Positions 1 to 7,354 are shown, numbered from the stretch's first letter. The stretch: 9,583 nucleotides of DNA from Puniceicoccales bacterium (GCA_031282565.1 JAITDL010000078.1:1-9583); one strand, 5' to 3'. A program made the numbers and translations. The notes: generated by a model from the sequence alone, not told the origin.

Positions 1-3000
1 CCCCTCCTTCGACGGCGGAATTATGGAAATAGTGGGAGCGGAACGGGGCGCCGTGGCCTTCGGCATCGACTCGCTGAGAAACGGCGCTAACTCCTTCTGC
101 GACTGGCACTTCGGCGAAATTCAAAGCGCTACCATTTCAGTTTCGGGCGTGAGTGCCGTCGGATTCGGTGCCATCGACGCCGGCATGATTTCTTTAAGTG
201 TCACGCAATCATCATTTTGCGATTGGAGTTTTAGTGGCATCGTCGCCGGAAAAATAGCTGTCACGGCCAGCGGTGACTGCGCCGTTGCCTTCGGTGCGGG
301 CGCGGTGAACGGAATGGATAAATCCTTCAACGGCTGGGACATGGGTAAAAACAGTGGTGCCACTGTGGCAGCCGTTGGGAAAAATTACGTTACTGCAATT
401 GGCGTAACAGACTTCGACAACGGGACTTCGTCCTTCTGCGATTGGAATTTTGAAAGCTTTAGTGGGGCGACGATTTCTGCTTTAAGTGATTGTAACGCAA
501 CTGCATTTGGCGTTGTTCATGCGGACAAAGCCACCTCATCATTTCGCGAATGGCATTTCGGAAAGTTCGTTGATAGCAACGTAATTGCAGCCGGCGGCAG
601 TGCAGATGGCTTTGCCGTTGGATTCGGCGCAATGTCGTGCGCTCTAGATGTGTGTTCGTCCTTCTGCGGGTGGACTTTCGCTAATTTTGAAGGAACGACA
701 ATCTCAGCTGCTAGCGGCAAAGGTGAACTGCATTCCACGGTCGCATTTGGGGCTGCCAATGCCACTGGCGTCATAGATTCCTTTGACGGCTGGCACTTCG
801 GCGAATATGGGAGTGCTTGCAGTTTTTCCAATTGCGAAGTGCGCTCCACTGCAACACAGTACGCAACTGGCTTCGGTGCTGCCATTGCAGAAAACGTGCA
901 GTCGTCTTTCTGCGACTGGAATTTCGGCGAAATTAAAAACGGAGCCATTACCGTTGCCGGAAGGAATGCAATTGGATTCGGTGCCATCTCTGCTAAAGGG
1001 GCGATCTCGTCATTTGGCGGGTGGATGTTCGATGGCGTAGACGGGTCCAAAATTTTTGCCGCCGGAAAGGAGAATGCAATCGCGTTCGGAGTTGGAATGG
1101 CTGCCGAAGTGGAATCATCGTTCTGCCACTGGAATCTAGAAAAATTCGATGGAGCGACAATTTCTGTTTCGTCCGATGGTTTGGCCGTTGTTCTTGGCGC
1201 TGTCGGTTGCTATGGTGTAGATTCTTCTTTCGACAGTTGGCACATCGGCGATGTGTTGAATAGTCATATGACCGCCGCAACTGAGTCTATGACAGCAATA
1301 TGCTGCGGTTCAAATGAGGTCGCTGATGCAAAATTGTCTTTCAACGAATGGCACTTTGGCGCAATCCGAAACGGCACCGTAACGTCCTGCGGCAGCGGAG
1401 CTCTGTGCTCCACGAACTTCGGCGCAGCCGTTGCGGCAAAAGTGATTTCGTCGTTCAACGGCTGGAATTTCGATGAAATCACTGGAGTGGAAATGGCCTC
1501 CTCCGCTGACAAGTTAGCTGTCTGCTTCGGTGTCGGGGGAGATTTCAGTGCAGTAACTGGTGATGACGGAAACGACTCCGCGCCATTGCAATCCTCTTTC
1601 TGTGAGTGGCATTTTGCCGACTTCTTGGACGTCAATTTTTCTGCCGCGGCGCCACTTGCCGCAGTGTTCGGGGCCGGCGGCGTGGCAAATTTTGCAGCTA
1701 ATTCGTTCAATGACTGGCATTTTGGCAATTTTGGCGAAACGACAATTTCAGTGGTCAGCGGTCAAAGCGAACTGCATTCCGCGGTCGCATTTGGGGCAGC
1801 CCATGGCGGTGACGTCGAAAATTCCTTCAGCGGCTGGGAATTAGCTGAAATTCAGAGCGGTGCCGTTTCCGTTTCCGGCGCCAGTGCCGTTGGTTTCGGC
1901 GCGGGCGTTGTCAAAAATGTGCAATCGTCTTTCTGCGACTGGAGTTTGGGCGGAATCGTAGACGGCAAAGTGCTGGCCGAAGGCGTTGATGCTGCTGGAT
2001 TTGGTGCCACAACTGCCGGCGAAATGAGCTCATCGTTCAATGGGTGGAGTTTTGGTGAATTCAACGGAGGAGTTGTCGCCTCAAGGGGCACGAACGCAGC
2101 CATCTTTGGAGCCGTGAACGCCGGCGGCGCCCTATCCTCCTTCTGCGATTGGACATTTGCCGCATTCGACGGCGTCGGCAGATATTGCGCCATCGCCGAC
2201 GGAGGGACCAGCGGGATGGCGACGGCATTCGGTGCGTGCTATTCCGGTGGCAGCGAATCGTCCTTCGAAAGATGGAGCGTGGAATTTGTTGGCAACCAGA
2301 CAATTGCTGCATTAGCCACCGCAGACGTCGAAAATCCGCAGCTGACAATCGCAAATGGCATAGGCGGTTGGACGAATGTCGACATGGCCGCCAGCTTTTG
2401 CAGTGGAGAGAGCGATTTGGATTCGCGGCCGGTTATAACAATTGCCGCGGCGAAACTTAGCAGTGGCTTCGCTGAACGTGATGGTAAGTTGACGGCGGAT
2501 CTTTCTCAGACACAGGGGAATGGCGGCGGCGCTTGGTCCACGGATGACATTTCCATAGGCGAAAACGGGGATGGAAATTCCTACGGCTGGGCGCGGGCCA
2601 TAGCCCTCGGTGAAAATTTCCAGCTCAACGTAGGCGGATCCACCGACGGAGAGCGTCGAAGCGGCAGCGGCGGCGTGCTAAATTTGATCGGTGCTGTGAC
2701 CAGGACTGCAGAACTCGGCGCTGGAGAGCGGCGGCCCGAGAGCACGATTGCGCGCATAGAAAATAATTGGACGGTAAACTGTTTCGGGCCTGTGCAATAT
2801 CTGCGCACCATAGACCTCGTTAGCGGCACATTGGCCGTCGTCAGCTGCGCCAATGGCGAAAGAGGTCATGGCTGGGAAGTGTTTGGCGATGCGGCGAGGG
2901 CCCTGGAATCAGGAATTGCCATGTGCCACGGAGGCAAATTCTACGGCGAAGGGCAGATTGCATTGAACTTCGACGATTACCCTGTCGCTGGAAGGCTGAT

Positions 3001-4465
3001 AGTTTCTGATGGCGATAGATTGCTTTTCCACGTCAGCGAATCGACCTTCGCCGCGGCATTTGACTACGAAGCAAGCGCAGCTTTCGGCGATGCGGCCATC
3101 GGTGGCGGCACTGCTGCTGGAATCCTATGCGGATGCAGGCCAGACGGAATAATCGATCTTATCGGGAACTCGCAGAGCATGATATGTTTCGAAAGTGGAT
3201 GGCTGTTTTCCCTGGAGGGCTGCGACGTGCTTCCGTCAAATATTCTGCTGGTCTTGGCGAGGGCCCAGTCCGACGTTTCCAGTGACGTGATCTGGGGATT
3301 GGAGCTGTCCGAGCGCGGCAGGGTTGGCATACGGGATGGCGGAGGAATCGGGTTCAACGAGGACGACGGCGTGGAACTCTTCATCGTGGAGGATGATATA
3401 CTTGGCATCCCCGATGAATTTTCGCTCTACTGGTTTGAAAATAGCAACGTTAACGGCCTCGCACTCGCCACAACGCGCGATCCCATTCTCGATGAACCGC
3501 CGAACGAGGAGGAGCCGCCGCCACAGGAAATTCCTCCGCCGTGGCCACCATTCCCAGTTGGCACCGTTGCACTTGATAGGGCTAGGATTGGCCACCTCAT
3601 GCGCATGGCGCCCAGCTTCGATGGCCACGGAATTTTCTGCCAAGCGTTTGCCGGAGTGGAAAATAGACGAGTAGATCCCTACATTCGCCACGGATTGTAT
3701 TCCTCCACATGGGGCGCAGAGCTCGGCTGCTCTGGAAAATCGCAAAACGATCGACGGACTCTACTTGCAACTGCTTTTGCCGCCGCCGCCAGGAGCAAGT
3801 CGACGGCGCACGTTGAACGACTTTACGTAGCCCGCCGCAACGATTTGGCAGTTGCCGCCGATTTGCGCGTGAATGGGAATTACTTCGATAATTTGAAATC
3901 CTACGCCAAGGCGGAGGCGTTCGTGTGCGCCGGCAAAATGCGCTGCAGGCGGGAGGATGATTTGCGCAACGTCTACGAATGTGACGACTTCCGCGACATC
4001 GATGTCCACGTCGGCGTCGAGTTCCGCCAGGGATTTTTGCGCGATGGCGAGGCCGAACTCGGCTGCTTCGGCGAAGTGCACTGCGACTCCATCTACCAGT
4101 ACGGATTCGTAGAGCGCTGCGGCGACGACATTGTAACGCACAGCTCAATGCGACACAGATTCATCGCTACGACGCTCGGACTCAGCGTTGAAACGGTCAG
4201 GTCCAGCAGGCTGAACCTGCTGGCGAAGTTTGGATGGCGCTGTGAAGCAAGGAGAACCCACAGCAGGGGAACTGCTTCCGGTTGGGATCCCCGCGAAACA
4301 TTCGAGCAGGCCGTATTCTACGGCGAACGGCACAGCGCAACGGCATATCTCGGTTCCAGATATCGGATGAATAAAAACTGGGATGTCTGCCTCGATTTGG
4401 ACGGCAATTTCGCACGAAATCGTGTCGCCGGTAGCGCTTCCATCACGTTCAGCAGACATCTCTAG
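1..4465 (+). CDS. Giant repeat-containing autotransporter-like outer-membrane protein (5' end outside window)
   Basis: The frame is open from the first base, and the codons before the first ATG (position 23) already encode a repeat (S-F-D-G, then A-V-A-F-G), so that ATG is internal and the true start and signal peptide lie upstream. About 1,487 residues are visible. In order: about 20 repeats of ~38 residues (5-2401); a Gly/Ser-rich, non-repetitive passenger stem (about 2402-3480); a Pro/Glu-rich linker (about 3485-3555); and a ~300-residue C-terminal domain (about 3560-4462) with alternating polar/hydrophobic strands, as in autotransporter beta-barrels. By family knowledge, the barrel inserts in the outer membrane and the passenger is displayed on the surface, often as an adhesin. 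Oddities are the many cysteines in both passenger and barrel, and a last residue of Leu (end F-S-R-H-L) where barrels usually end in Phe, Trp or Tyr. The barrel call rests on architecture and composition, not on a database match. Chlamydial Pmp proteins share the layout but use FxxN/GGAI repeats, not seen here. Confidence 0.8.
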   Translation, partial: PSFDGGIMEIVGAERGAVAFGIDSLRNGANSFCDWHFGEIQSATISVSGVSAVGFGAIDAGMISLSVTQSSFCDWSFSGIVAGKIAVTASGDCAVAFGAGAVNGMDKSFNGWDMGKNSGATVAAVGKNYVTAIGVTDFDNGTSSFCDWNFESFSGATISALSDCNATAFGVVHADKATSSFREWHFGKFVDSNVIAAGGSADGFAVGFGAMSCALDVCSSFCGWTFANFEGTTISAASGKGELHSTVAFGAANATGVIDSFDGWHFGEYGSACSFSNCEVRSTATQYATGFGAAIAENVQSSFCDWNFGEIKNGAITVAGRNAIGFGAISAKGAISSFGGWMFDGVDGSKIFAAGKENAIAFGVGMAAEVESSFCHWNLEKFDGATISVSSDGLAVVLGAVGCYGVDSSFDSWHIGDVLNSHMTAATESMTAICCGSNEVADAKLSFNEWHFGAIRNGTVTSCGSGALCSTNFGAAVAAKVISSFNGWNFDEITGVEMASSADKLAVCFGVGGDFSAVTGDDGNDSAPLQSSFCEWHFADFLDVNFSAAAPLAAVFGAGGVANFAANSFNDWHFGNFGETTISVVSGQSELHSAVAFGAAHGGDVENSFSGWELAEIQSGAVSVSGASAVGFGAGVVKNVQSSFCDWSLGGIVDGKVLAEGVDAAGFGATTAGEMSSSFNGWSFGEFNGGVVASRGTNAAIFGAVNAGGALSSFCDWTFAAFDGVGRYCAIADGGTSGMATAFGACYSGGSESSFERWSVEFVGNQTIAALATADVENPQLTIANGIGGWTNVDMAASFCSGESDLDSRPVITIAAAKLSSGFAERDGKLTADLSQTQGNGGGAWSTDDISIGENGDGNSYGWARAIALGENFQLNVGGSTDGERRSGSGGVLNLIGAVTRTAELGAGERRPESTIARIENNWTVNCFGPVQYLRTIDLVSGTLAVVSCANGERGHGWEVFGDAARALESGIAMCHGGKFYGEGQIALNFDDYPVAGRLIVSDGDRLLFHVSESTFAAAFDYEASAAFGDAAIGGGTAAGILCGCRPDGIIDLIGNSQSMICFESGWLFSLEGCDVLPSNILLVLARAQSDVSSDVIWGLELSERGRVGIRDGGGIGFNEDDGVELFIVEDDILGIPDEFSLYWFENSNVNGLALATTRDPILDEPPNEEEPPPQEIPPPWPPFPVGTVALDRARIGHLMRMAPSFDGHGIFCQAFAGVENRRVDPYIRHGLYSSTWGAELGCSGKSQNDRRTLLATAFAAAARSKSTAHVERLYVARRNDLAVAADLRVNGNYFDNLKSYAKAEAFVCAGKMRCRREDDLRNVYECDDFRDIDVHVGVEFRQGFLRDGEAELGCFGEVHCDSIYQYGFVERCGDDIVTHSSMRHRFIATTLGLSVETVRSSRLNLLAKFGWRCEARRTHSRGTASGWDPRETFEQAVFYGERHSATAYLGSRYRMNKNWDVCLDLDGNFARNRVAGSASITFSRHL
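725..757 (+). repeat. Copy 1 of a 33-bp near-identical segment (partner 1769-1801)
   Basis: Encodes E-L-H-S-T-V-A-F-G-A-A and matches 1769-1801 (E-L-H-S-A-V-A-F-G-A-A) at 31 of 33 bases. The copies lie 1,044 bases (348 codons, nine repeat units) apart in the same frame. The similarity extends more weakly on both sides, which suggests duplication or gene conversion of a multi-unit block within the autotransporter array. Confidence 0.8.
1769..1801 (+). repeat. Copy 2 of the 33-bp near-identical segment (partner 725-757)
   Basis: Second copy of the E-L-H-S block. The next unit (from about 1847, E-I-Q-S-G-A-V-S-V-S-G) resembles the first unit of the window (from 116, E-I-Q-S-A-T-I-S-V-S-G) much more than the array average, which again points to block-wise duplication. 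Confidence 0.8.
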
Positions 4466-4473
4466 CAGGGGAG

Positions 4474-4527
4474 AGGCGCCGCGAAATGACATTTTGGAAA
4501 GCGGCGTGGCACTGCACCGCGGCGCCT
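4474..4527. repeat. 10-bp perfect inverted repeat between autotransporter and ABC operon
   Basis: AGGCGCCGCG at 4474-4483 is the exact reverse complement of CGCGGCGCCT at 4518-4527, with a 34-base loop. It starts nine bases after the autotransporter stop. No T-run follows it, so it is not a standard intrinsic terminator. It may be an RNA stem that acts on the 3' end of the upstream message or on the operon leader. A second small palindrome (GACCAA-T-TTGGTC, 4528-4540) abuts it. Confidence 0.6.
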
Positions 4528-4551
4528 GACCAATTTGGTCGCGGCCCTTGA
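4486..4551 (+). CDS. Possible 21-residue leader peptide with two Trp codons
   Basis: ATG at 4486, stop TGA at 4549-4551. The peptide begins M-T-F-W-K-A-A-W-H-C and has TGG codons at 4495 and 4507. A purine-rich GGGGAGAGG stretch at 4468-4476 lies nine bases before the ATG and could act as a ribosome-binding site. The frame sits inside the inverted repeat and directly upstream of a transporter from the TrpX family. It would be read on a transcript that starts upstream of it, because the promoter-like element at 4548 is at its 3' end. A frame this short can easily occur by chance, so this is a hypothesis. Confidence 0.2.
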   Translation: MTFWKAAWHCTAAPDQFGRGP

Positions 4552-4575
4552 CAAATTTCAGTTCGCAACTTTCAT
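4548..4575 (+). promoter_or_regulatory. Candidate sigma70-type promoter for the ABC operon
   Basis: A perfect -35 hexamer TTGACA (4548-4553) is followed, after 16 bases, by TTTCAT (4570-4575), which matches TATAAT at four of six positions. Initiation near 4582 would leave a leader of about 30-45 bases before ATG 4611 or 4626. The TTG of this -35 is also the most upstream in-frame start-like codon of the binding-protein gene; a promoter role explains it better than a start codon. The -10 is weak. Confidence 0.35.
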
Positions 4576-4610
4576 CGCGTCAATTCGCTGAGCTTTGGCC
4601 GCAGTGGCCG

Positions 4611-5600
4611 ATGTCGCGAAGTGCTATGTTTACGATTCTGCGCCGCATACTATTGGTCTGCGGGCTTGGCTGTGCACAGTCTCTCCGTGGTGATCAGCCG
4701 AAAAATATTCCAGTTGTGGCGATTACAACATTTGCTGAGCACCGAGCCGTGGACAGCGTCCGCCGCGGCATCGAGGACGTGCTATTTGAATTCGGCTACG
4801 AAGAGAAGAAGACGGTTTCCATCCGCTACCTCTGCGCCCAGGGTAGCAGCGCAACTGCCGCCCAGATTGCGAAGATGATAGCGCTGGAGCGGCCGAAGGT
4901 CATTGTTCCCATATCAACGACCAGCGCCCAGTCAGTTGCCGCTGCTACGCGCACAGTCCCAATAGTTTTCGCCTCAGTAACAGATCCAGTCGGTGCGCGC
5001 GTCATAAAAAATTGGGATGCTTCCGGGACCAACGTCACCGGTGTGTCGGACCTCGTCTTCATGGAGGAGCAAATTAGATTCATGCGAAAGCTTTTGCCCA
5101 ACATGAAATCAGTGGGGTTCATCTACAACCCTGGGGAAACAAATTCCGTCGCAGCTCTGCGGGAGTTGACGCTGCTGCTAGCCAGGGAAAATGTTTCCGT
5201 CCTGACGGCGCCGGTGCAGGTTTCCGCTGATATTCCTTTGGCCGTACGCAGCTTACGCGACAGGGTTGACCTCGTGTTTACGCCGACGGACAACACGATC
5301 GGATCGGCCTACGAATCGCTTGCGCGGGCCGCCGACGAGTGCAAAGTACCAGCGGTTACGGCGGACCCGGAACTCGTTCGCCGTGGCGCATCCGCTTCCC
5401 TCGGTGTGAGCTACTATGATCTTGGCAGGCAGGCAGGAATGATGGTTGTAAAAGTTTTGAGTGGAACCAGCCCGGGAGACATAGCTCCGGAAGTCAGCGG
5501 CAAGGCGAAACTTTTTCTCAACAGGAAGGCGGCGCGGCTCCAGGGTCTACAGTTGCCGGAAGATCTCGTGAAGTCAGCTGACTACGTATTTGGAAAGTGA
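4611..5600 (+). CDS. ABC transporter substrate-binding protein (PF04392 / COG2984, TrpX-like)
   Basis: Periplasmic or membrane-anchored binding protein that captures the solute and hands it to the permease encoded next. The whole chain follows the PF04392 pattern: an I-P-V-V-A-I start strand, an E-H-x-x-x-D-S-V-R-R-G helix, I-V-P-I-S-T-T-S-A-Q, P-I-V-F-A-S-V-T-D-P-V-G, N-V-T-G-V-S-D, Y-N-P-G-E-x-N-S, F-T-P-T-D-N-T-I and G-V-S-Y-Y-D-L-G-R-Q-A-G. The N-terminus has a signal peptide (basic F-T-I-L-R-R, then I-L-L-V-C-G-L-G-C). The Cys may suggest a lipoprotein, but the preceding residues do not form a good lipobox. The start is set at ATG 4611 (329 residues); ATG 4626 (324 residues) is equally possible, and neither has a clear Shine-Dalgarno. 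A TTG at 4548 is rejected because it forms a -35 box and would put 21 to 26 unsuited residues before the signal. Characterised family members bind aromatic amino acids, notably tryptophan; the substrate here is not proven. Confidence 0.9.
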   Translation: MSRSAMFTILRRILLVCGLGCAQSLRGDQPKNIPVVAITTFAEHRAVDSVRRGIEDVLFEFGYEEKKTVSIRYLCAQGSSATAAQIAKMIALERPKVIVPISTTSAQSVAAATRTVPIVFASVTDPVGARVIKNWDASGTNVTGVSDLVFMEEQIRFMRKLLPNMKSVGFIYNPGETNSVAALRELTLLLARENVSVLTAPVQVSADIPLAVRSLRDRVDLVFTPTDNTIGSAYESLARAADECKVPAVTADPELVRRGASASLGVSYYDLGRQAGMMVVKVLSGTSPGDIAPEVSGKAKLFLNRKAARLQGLQLPEDLVKSADYVFGK

Positions 5601-5609
5601 GTCAAAGCC

Positions 5610-6563
5610 ATGACGTCAAACATGCTATTTGGATCTTTGGAGGTTGGCCTAATCTACGCCATGGTGGCCCTGGGGGTCATGATATCCTACCGCCTTCTCG
5701 ATTTCCCAGACATGACCGCCGACGGTAGCTTTCCGCTTGGCGGAGCGGTTTGTGGACTTTTTCTCTACCTAAAGTATCCTCCGGCCGTCGCCATGGCCTA
5801 CGGCGCCGCGGCTGGAGCGATGGCCGGCATGGTCACCGCATGGCTCTACGTGGGGCTACGCATTTCGAAGACGCTCTCCAGCATAATAGTAATGCTCGGT
5901 CTCTACACCGTTAACCTGCGGGTTCTCGGGCTGGCGCCATTTCTCGCTGGCGAGACGGCGCGCCCAGCTGGGTCACCAAATTTGCCGCTGCTCGGCGTTA
6001 GAGATATGTTCACGGACTTCATAGCAGCCGATTTTTCCAACCAGTTTTTTGTCCACTGCAGCTTTGCGTTGGCCATCGCCTTTTGCTGCTGGATGCTGCT
6101 AAATATTTTTCTTTCAACGAGCCTCGGTCTCGCCCTGCTAGCCGCCGGCATGAATCAGCGCATGGCATCGGCCCAGGGTGTAAATACGAACGCCATGTTT
6201 TTTTTGGGCATGGCGATTTCAAATTGCCTCATCGCCACGAGCGGTGCGCTTTTTGTGCAGACACAGGGCTGTGTCGACGTTTCCATAGGCATCGGCACGG
6301 TCATATCCGGTTTGGCCGCGGTCATTATCGGCGAAAGCATTTTCCATACGCGAAACAACTGGTTCCGTTCGGCGTCGGTCATAGTTGGCTCAATCTTATA
6401 TAGGATCCTCGTTGGCTTTGCCATCGGTGACGGGCCACTGCGGAGTAATGGGATAGGGCCAGAGGATCTCAATCTAATTACGGCCATATTAGTTACCTGC
6501 GCACTCGTTCTTCCTAAGCGGCTGCGCAGTTGGTCGCAGAGGAGGGCCCTCAGGAGGATATGA
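5610..6563 (+). CDS. ABC transporter inner-membrane permease (BPD_transp_2 / COG4120)
   Basis: Forms the membrane channel of the importer. The 317 residues contain about eight or nine hydrophobic segments, roughly at residues 7-26, 40-57, 60-82, 88-108, 148-170, 195-217, 229-243, 255-274 and 288-304. Family signatures include D-M-T-A-D-G-S-F-P-L-G-G-A after the first segment and I-S-G-L-A-A-V-I-I-G-E-S in the C-terminal half, the latter in the region that contacts the ATPase. ATG 5610 lies nine bases after the stop of the binding-protein gene, without an obvious Shine-Dalgarno, so translation may be coupled. The gene's TGA stop (6561-6563) overlaps the ATPase start. The C-terminus is basic (R-R-A-L-R-R-I). 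A run of eight T bases (6198-6205) lies within the coding sequence, but the frame is intact. Confidence 0.93.
   Translation: MTSNMLFGSLEVGLIYAMVALGVMISYRLLDFPDMTADGSFPLGGAVCGLFLYLKYPPAVAMAYGAAAGAMAGMVTAWLYVGLRISKTLSSIIVMLGLYTVNLRVLGLAPFLAGETARPAGSPNLPLLGVRDMFTDFIAADFSNQFFVHCSFALAIAFCCWMLLNIFLSTSLGLALLAAGMNQRMASAQGVNTNAMFFLGMAISNCLIATSGALFVQTQGCVDVSIGIGTVISGLAAVIIGESIFHTRNNWFRSASVIVGSILYRILVGFAIGDGPLRSNGIGPEDLNLITAILVTCALVLPKRLRSWSQRRALRRI
6552..6557 (+). promoter_or_regulatory. Shine-Dalgarno AGGAGG for the ATPase gene
   Basis: The only consensus ribosome-binding site among the visible + genes. It lies two bases before ATG 6560, closer than usual. A second AGGAGG lies at 6540-6545 (14 bases before the ATG). 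Both are also Arg-Arg codon pairs of the permease tail, so the sequence may serve both roles. Confidence 0.5.
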
Positions 6564-7354
6564 TCACGCTCGAAGACATTCATCTAACCTACAACCCGAG
6601 CACGGCCGCCGAAAACCACGTGCTCAACGGCTTGAATTTGCACATGGAGAGCGGAGAATTTGCGACGCTCATAGGTGGCAACGGCGCCGGTAAAACCTCC
6701 ATAATGAATGTCCTCGGCGGTTTTGTCTGTCCCGACAGCGGCCGCATACTAATCGGAGACGAGGACGTCACAGCCGATCCTGCGTGGAAGCGTGCATCGC
6801 GCGTCGCCCGCGTATTTCAAAGCACGGCAGATGGCATCTGCATGAAGCTGTCGGTTGAGCAAAATATGGCGCTCGCATATCGCCGTGGGAGCAGGCCATC
6901 GATTTTCCGTCCGGCTGTGACGAGGAAAATGCGCCGACTTATCGTGGAGAAGTTGGAATCACTCGGGCTCGGACTCGAAAAACGACTTGGAGACCAGATG
7001 GGGCAGTTGTCGGGCGGACAGCACCAGGCCATAGGTCTTCTCATGGCGGCGATGCAGAGTTCAGAGCTTCTTCTCCTTGATGAGCATACATCAGCTTTGG
7101 ATCCGGTGACTGCGGATTCCATAATGGAACTAACTAGCAAAATTGTTTCGGAAAAAAAGTTAACAACGCTGATGATAACCCATTCAATGCGGCAGGCTCT
7201 CCGCTATGGAACGCGAGTTATAATGTTGCACCGTGGCCAGATAGTTCTAGATTTCTCCGGCCAGGAAAAGGCAAAATTGCGCGTGTCCGATCTGCTGAAA
7301 ATATTTGAAGAAACATCTGGAGAAGAGGCTGACAGTGCGCTGGTTCTAAATTAG
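6560..7354 (+). CDS. ABC transporter ATP-binding protein (COG1101, TrpZ-like)
   Basis: Cytoplasmic ATPase that powers the importer. In the 264-residue protein the Walker A is G-G-N-G-A-G-K-T (residues 39-46), the Q-loop Gln is at 87 (V-F-Q), the signature L-S-G-G-Q is at 150-154, the Walker B ends in L-L-L-L-D-E (D174, E175) and the H-loop His is at 208 (M-I-T-H). All catalytic elements are intact. The D-E-H-T-S-A-L-D-P form is typical of this subfamily. The start is set at ATG 6560 because M-I-T-L-E-D-I aligns with the usual family start, and because the ATG overlaps the permease stop as ATGA with AGGAGG at 6552-6557. A TTG at 6530 would add ten residues lying inside the permease gene and is rejected. 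The C-terminus ends in a short acidic tail. The stop TAG overlaps the stop of the convergent gene on the other strand. Confidence 0.95.
   Translation: MITLEDIHLTYNPSTAAENHVLNGLNLHMESGEFATLIGGNGAGKTSIMNVLGGFVCPDSGRILIGDEDVTADPAWKRASRVARVFQSTADGICMKLSVEQNMALAYRRGSRPSIFRPAVTRKMRRLIVEKLESLGLGLEKRLGDQMGQLSGGQHQAIGLLMAAMQSSELLLLDEHTSALDPVTADSIMELTSKIVSEKKLTTLMITHSMRQALRYGTRVIMLHRGQIVLDFSGQEKAKLRVSDLLKIFEETSGEEADSALVLN

Larger units (their letters stand above)
5..2401 (+). repeat. Tandem ~38-residue protein repeats, S-F-x-x-W ... A-x-x-F-G-A
   Basis: About 20 full units plus one partial unit at the left edge and one decayed unit at the right (A-S-F-C-S-G near 2390). Unit starts run from 92 to 2261 with a mean spacing of about 114 bases (38 residues); lengths vary from about 35 to 48 residues. 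Consensus features are S-S-F-(C/N/D)-(D/G)-W-x-F, then a short I-x-A/V strand, then A-x-x-F-G-A. Units whose fourth residue is Cys (SFCDW-like) mostly alternate with units carrying Asn, Asp or Gly there (SFNGW-like). At ~38 residues a unit is long enough for two turns of a beta-solenoid; that fold is inference. DNA identity between most units is low, so the array is old, except for some higher-similarity copies noted separately. Confidence 0.9.

Noticed and set aside
121..2354. Long minus-strand frames opposite the autotransporter repeats (for example 517-1050, 1264-1728 and 1852-2193)
   Set aside because: They mirror the repeat array and are rich in Pro/Ala from antisense reading of Gly/Ala/Ser codons. 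They have no independent motifs.
3064..4148. Minus-strand frames opposite the passenger stem and barrel
   Set aside because: Low-complexity Arg/Pro-rich shadows of the coherent + strand gene.
4474..4540. Intrinsic terminator for the autotransporter gene
   Set aside because: The 10-bp inverted repeat has a 34-base loop and no T-run follows it.
4548..4610. TTG 4548 as the start of the binding-protein gene
   Set aside because: It coincides with a perfect TTGACA -35 box, has no ribosome-binding site and would bury the signal peptide behind 21 extra residues.
6530..6559. TTG 6530 as the ATPase start
   Set aside because: ATG 6560 has the ATGA overlap and a Shine-Dalgarno, and it matches the usual family N-terminus.
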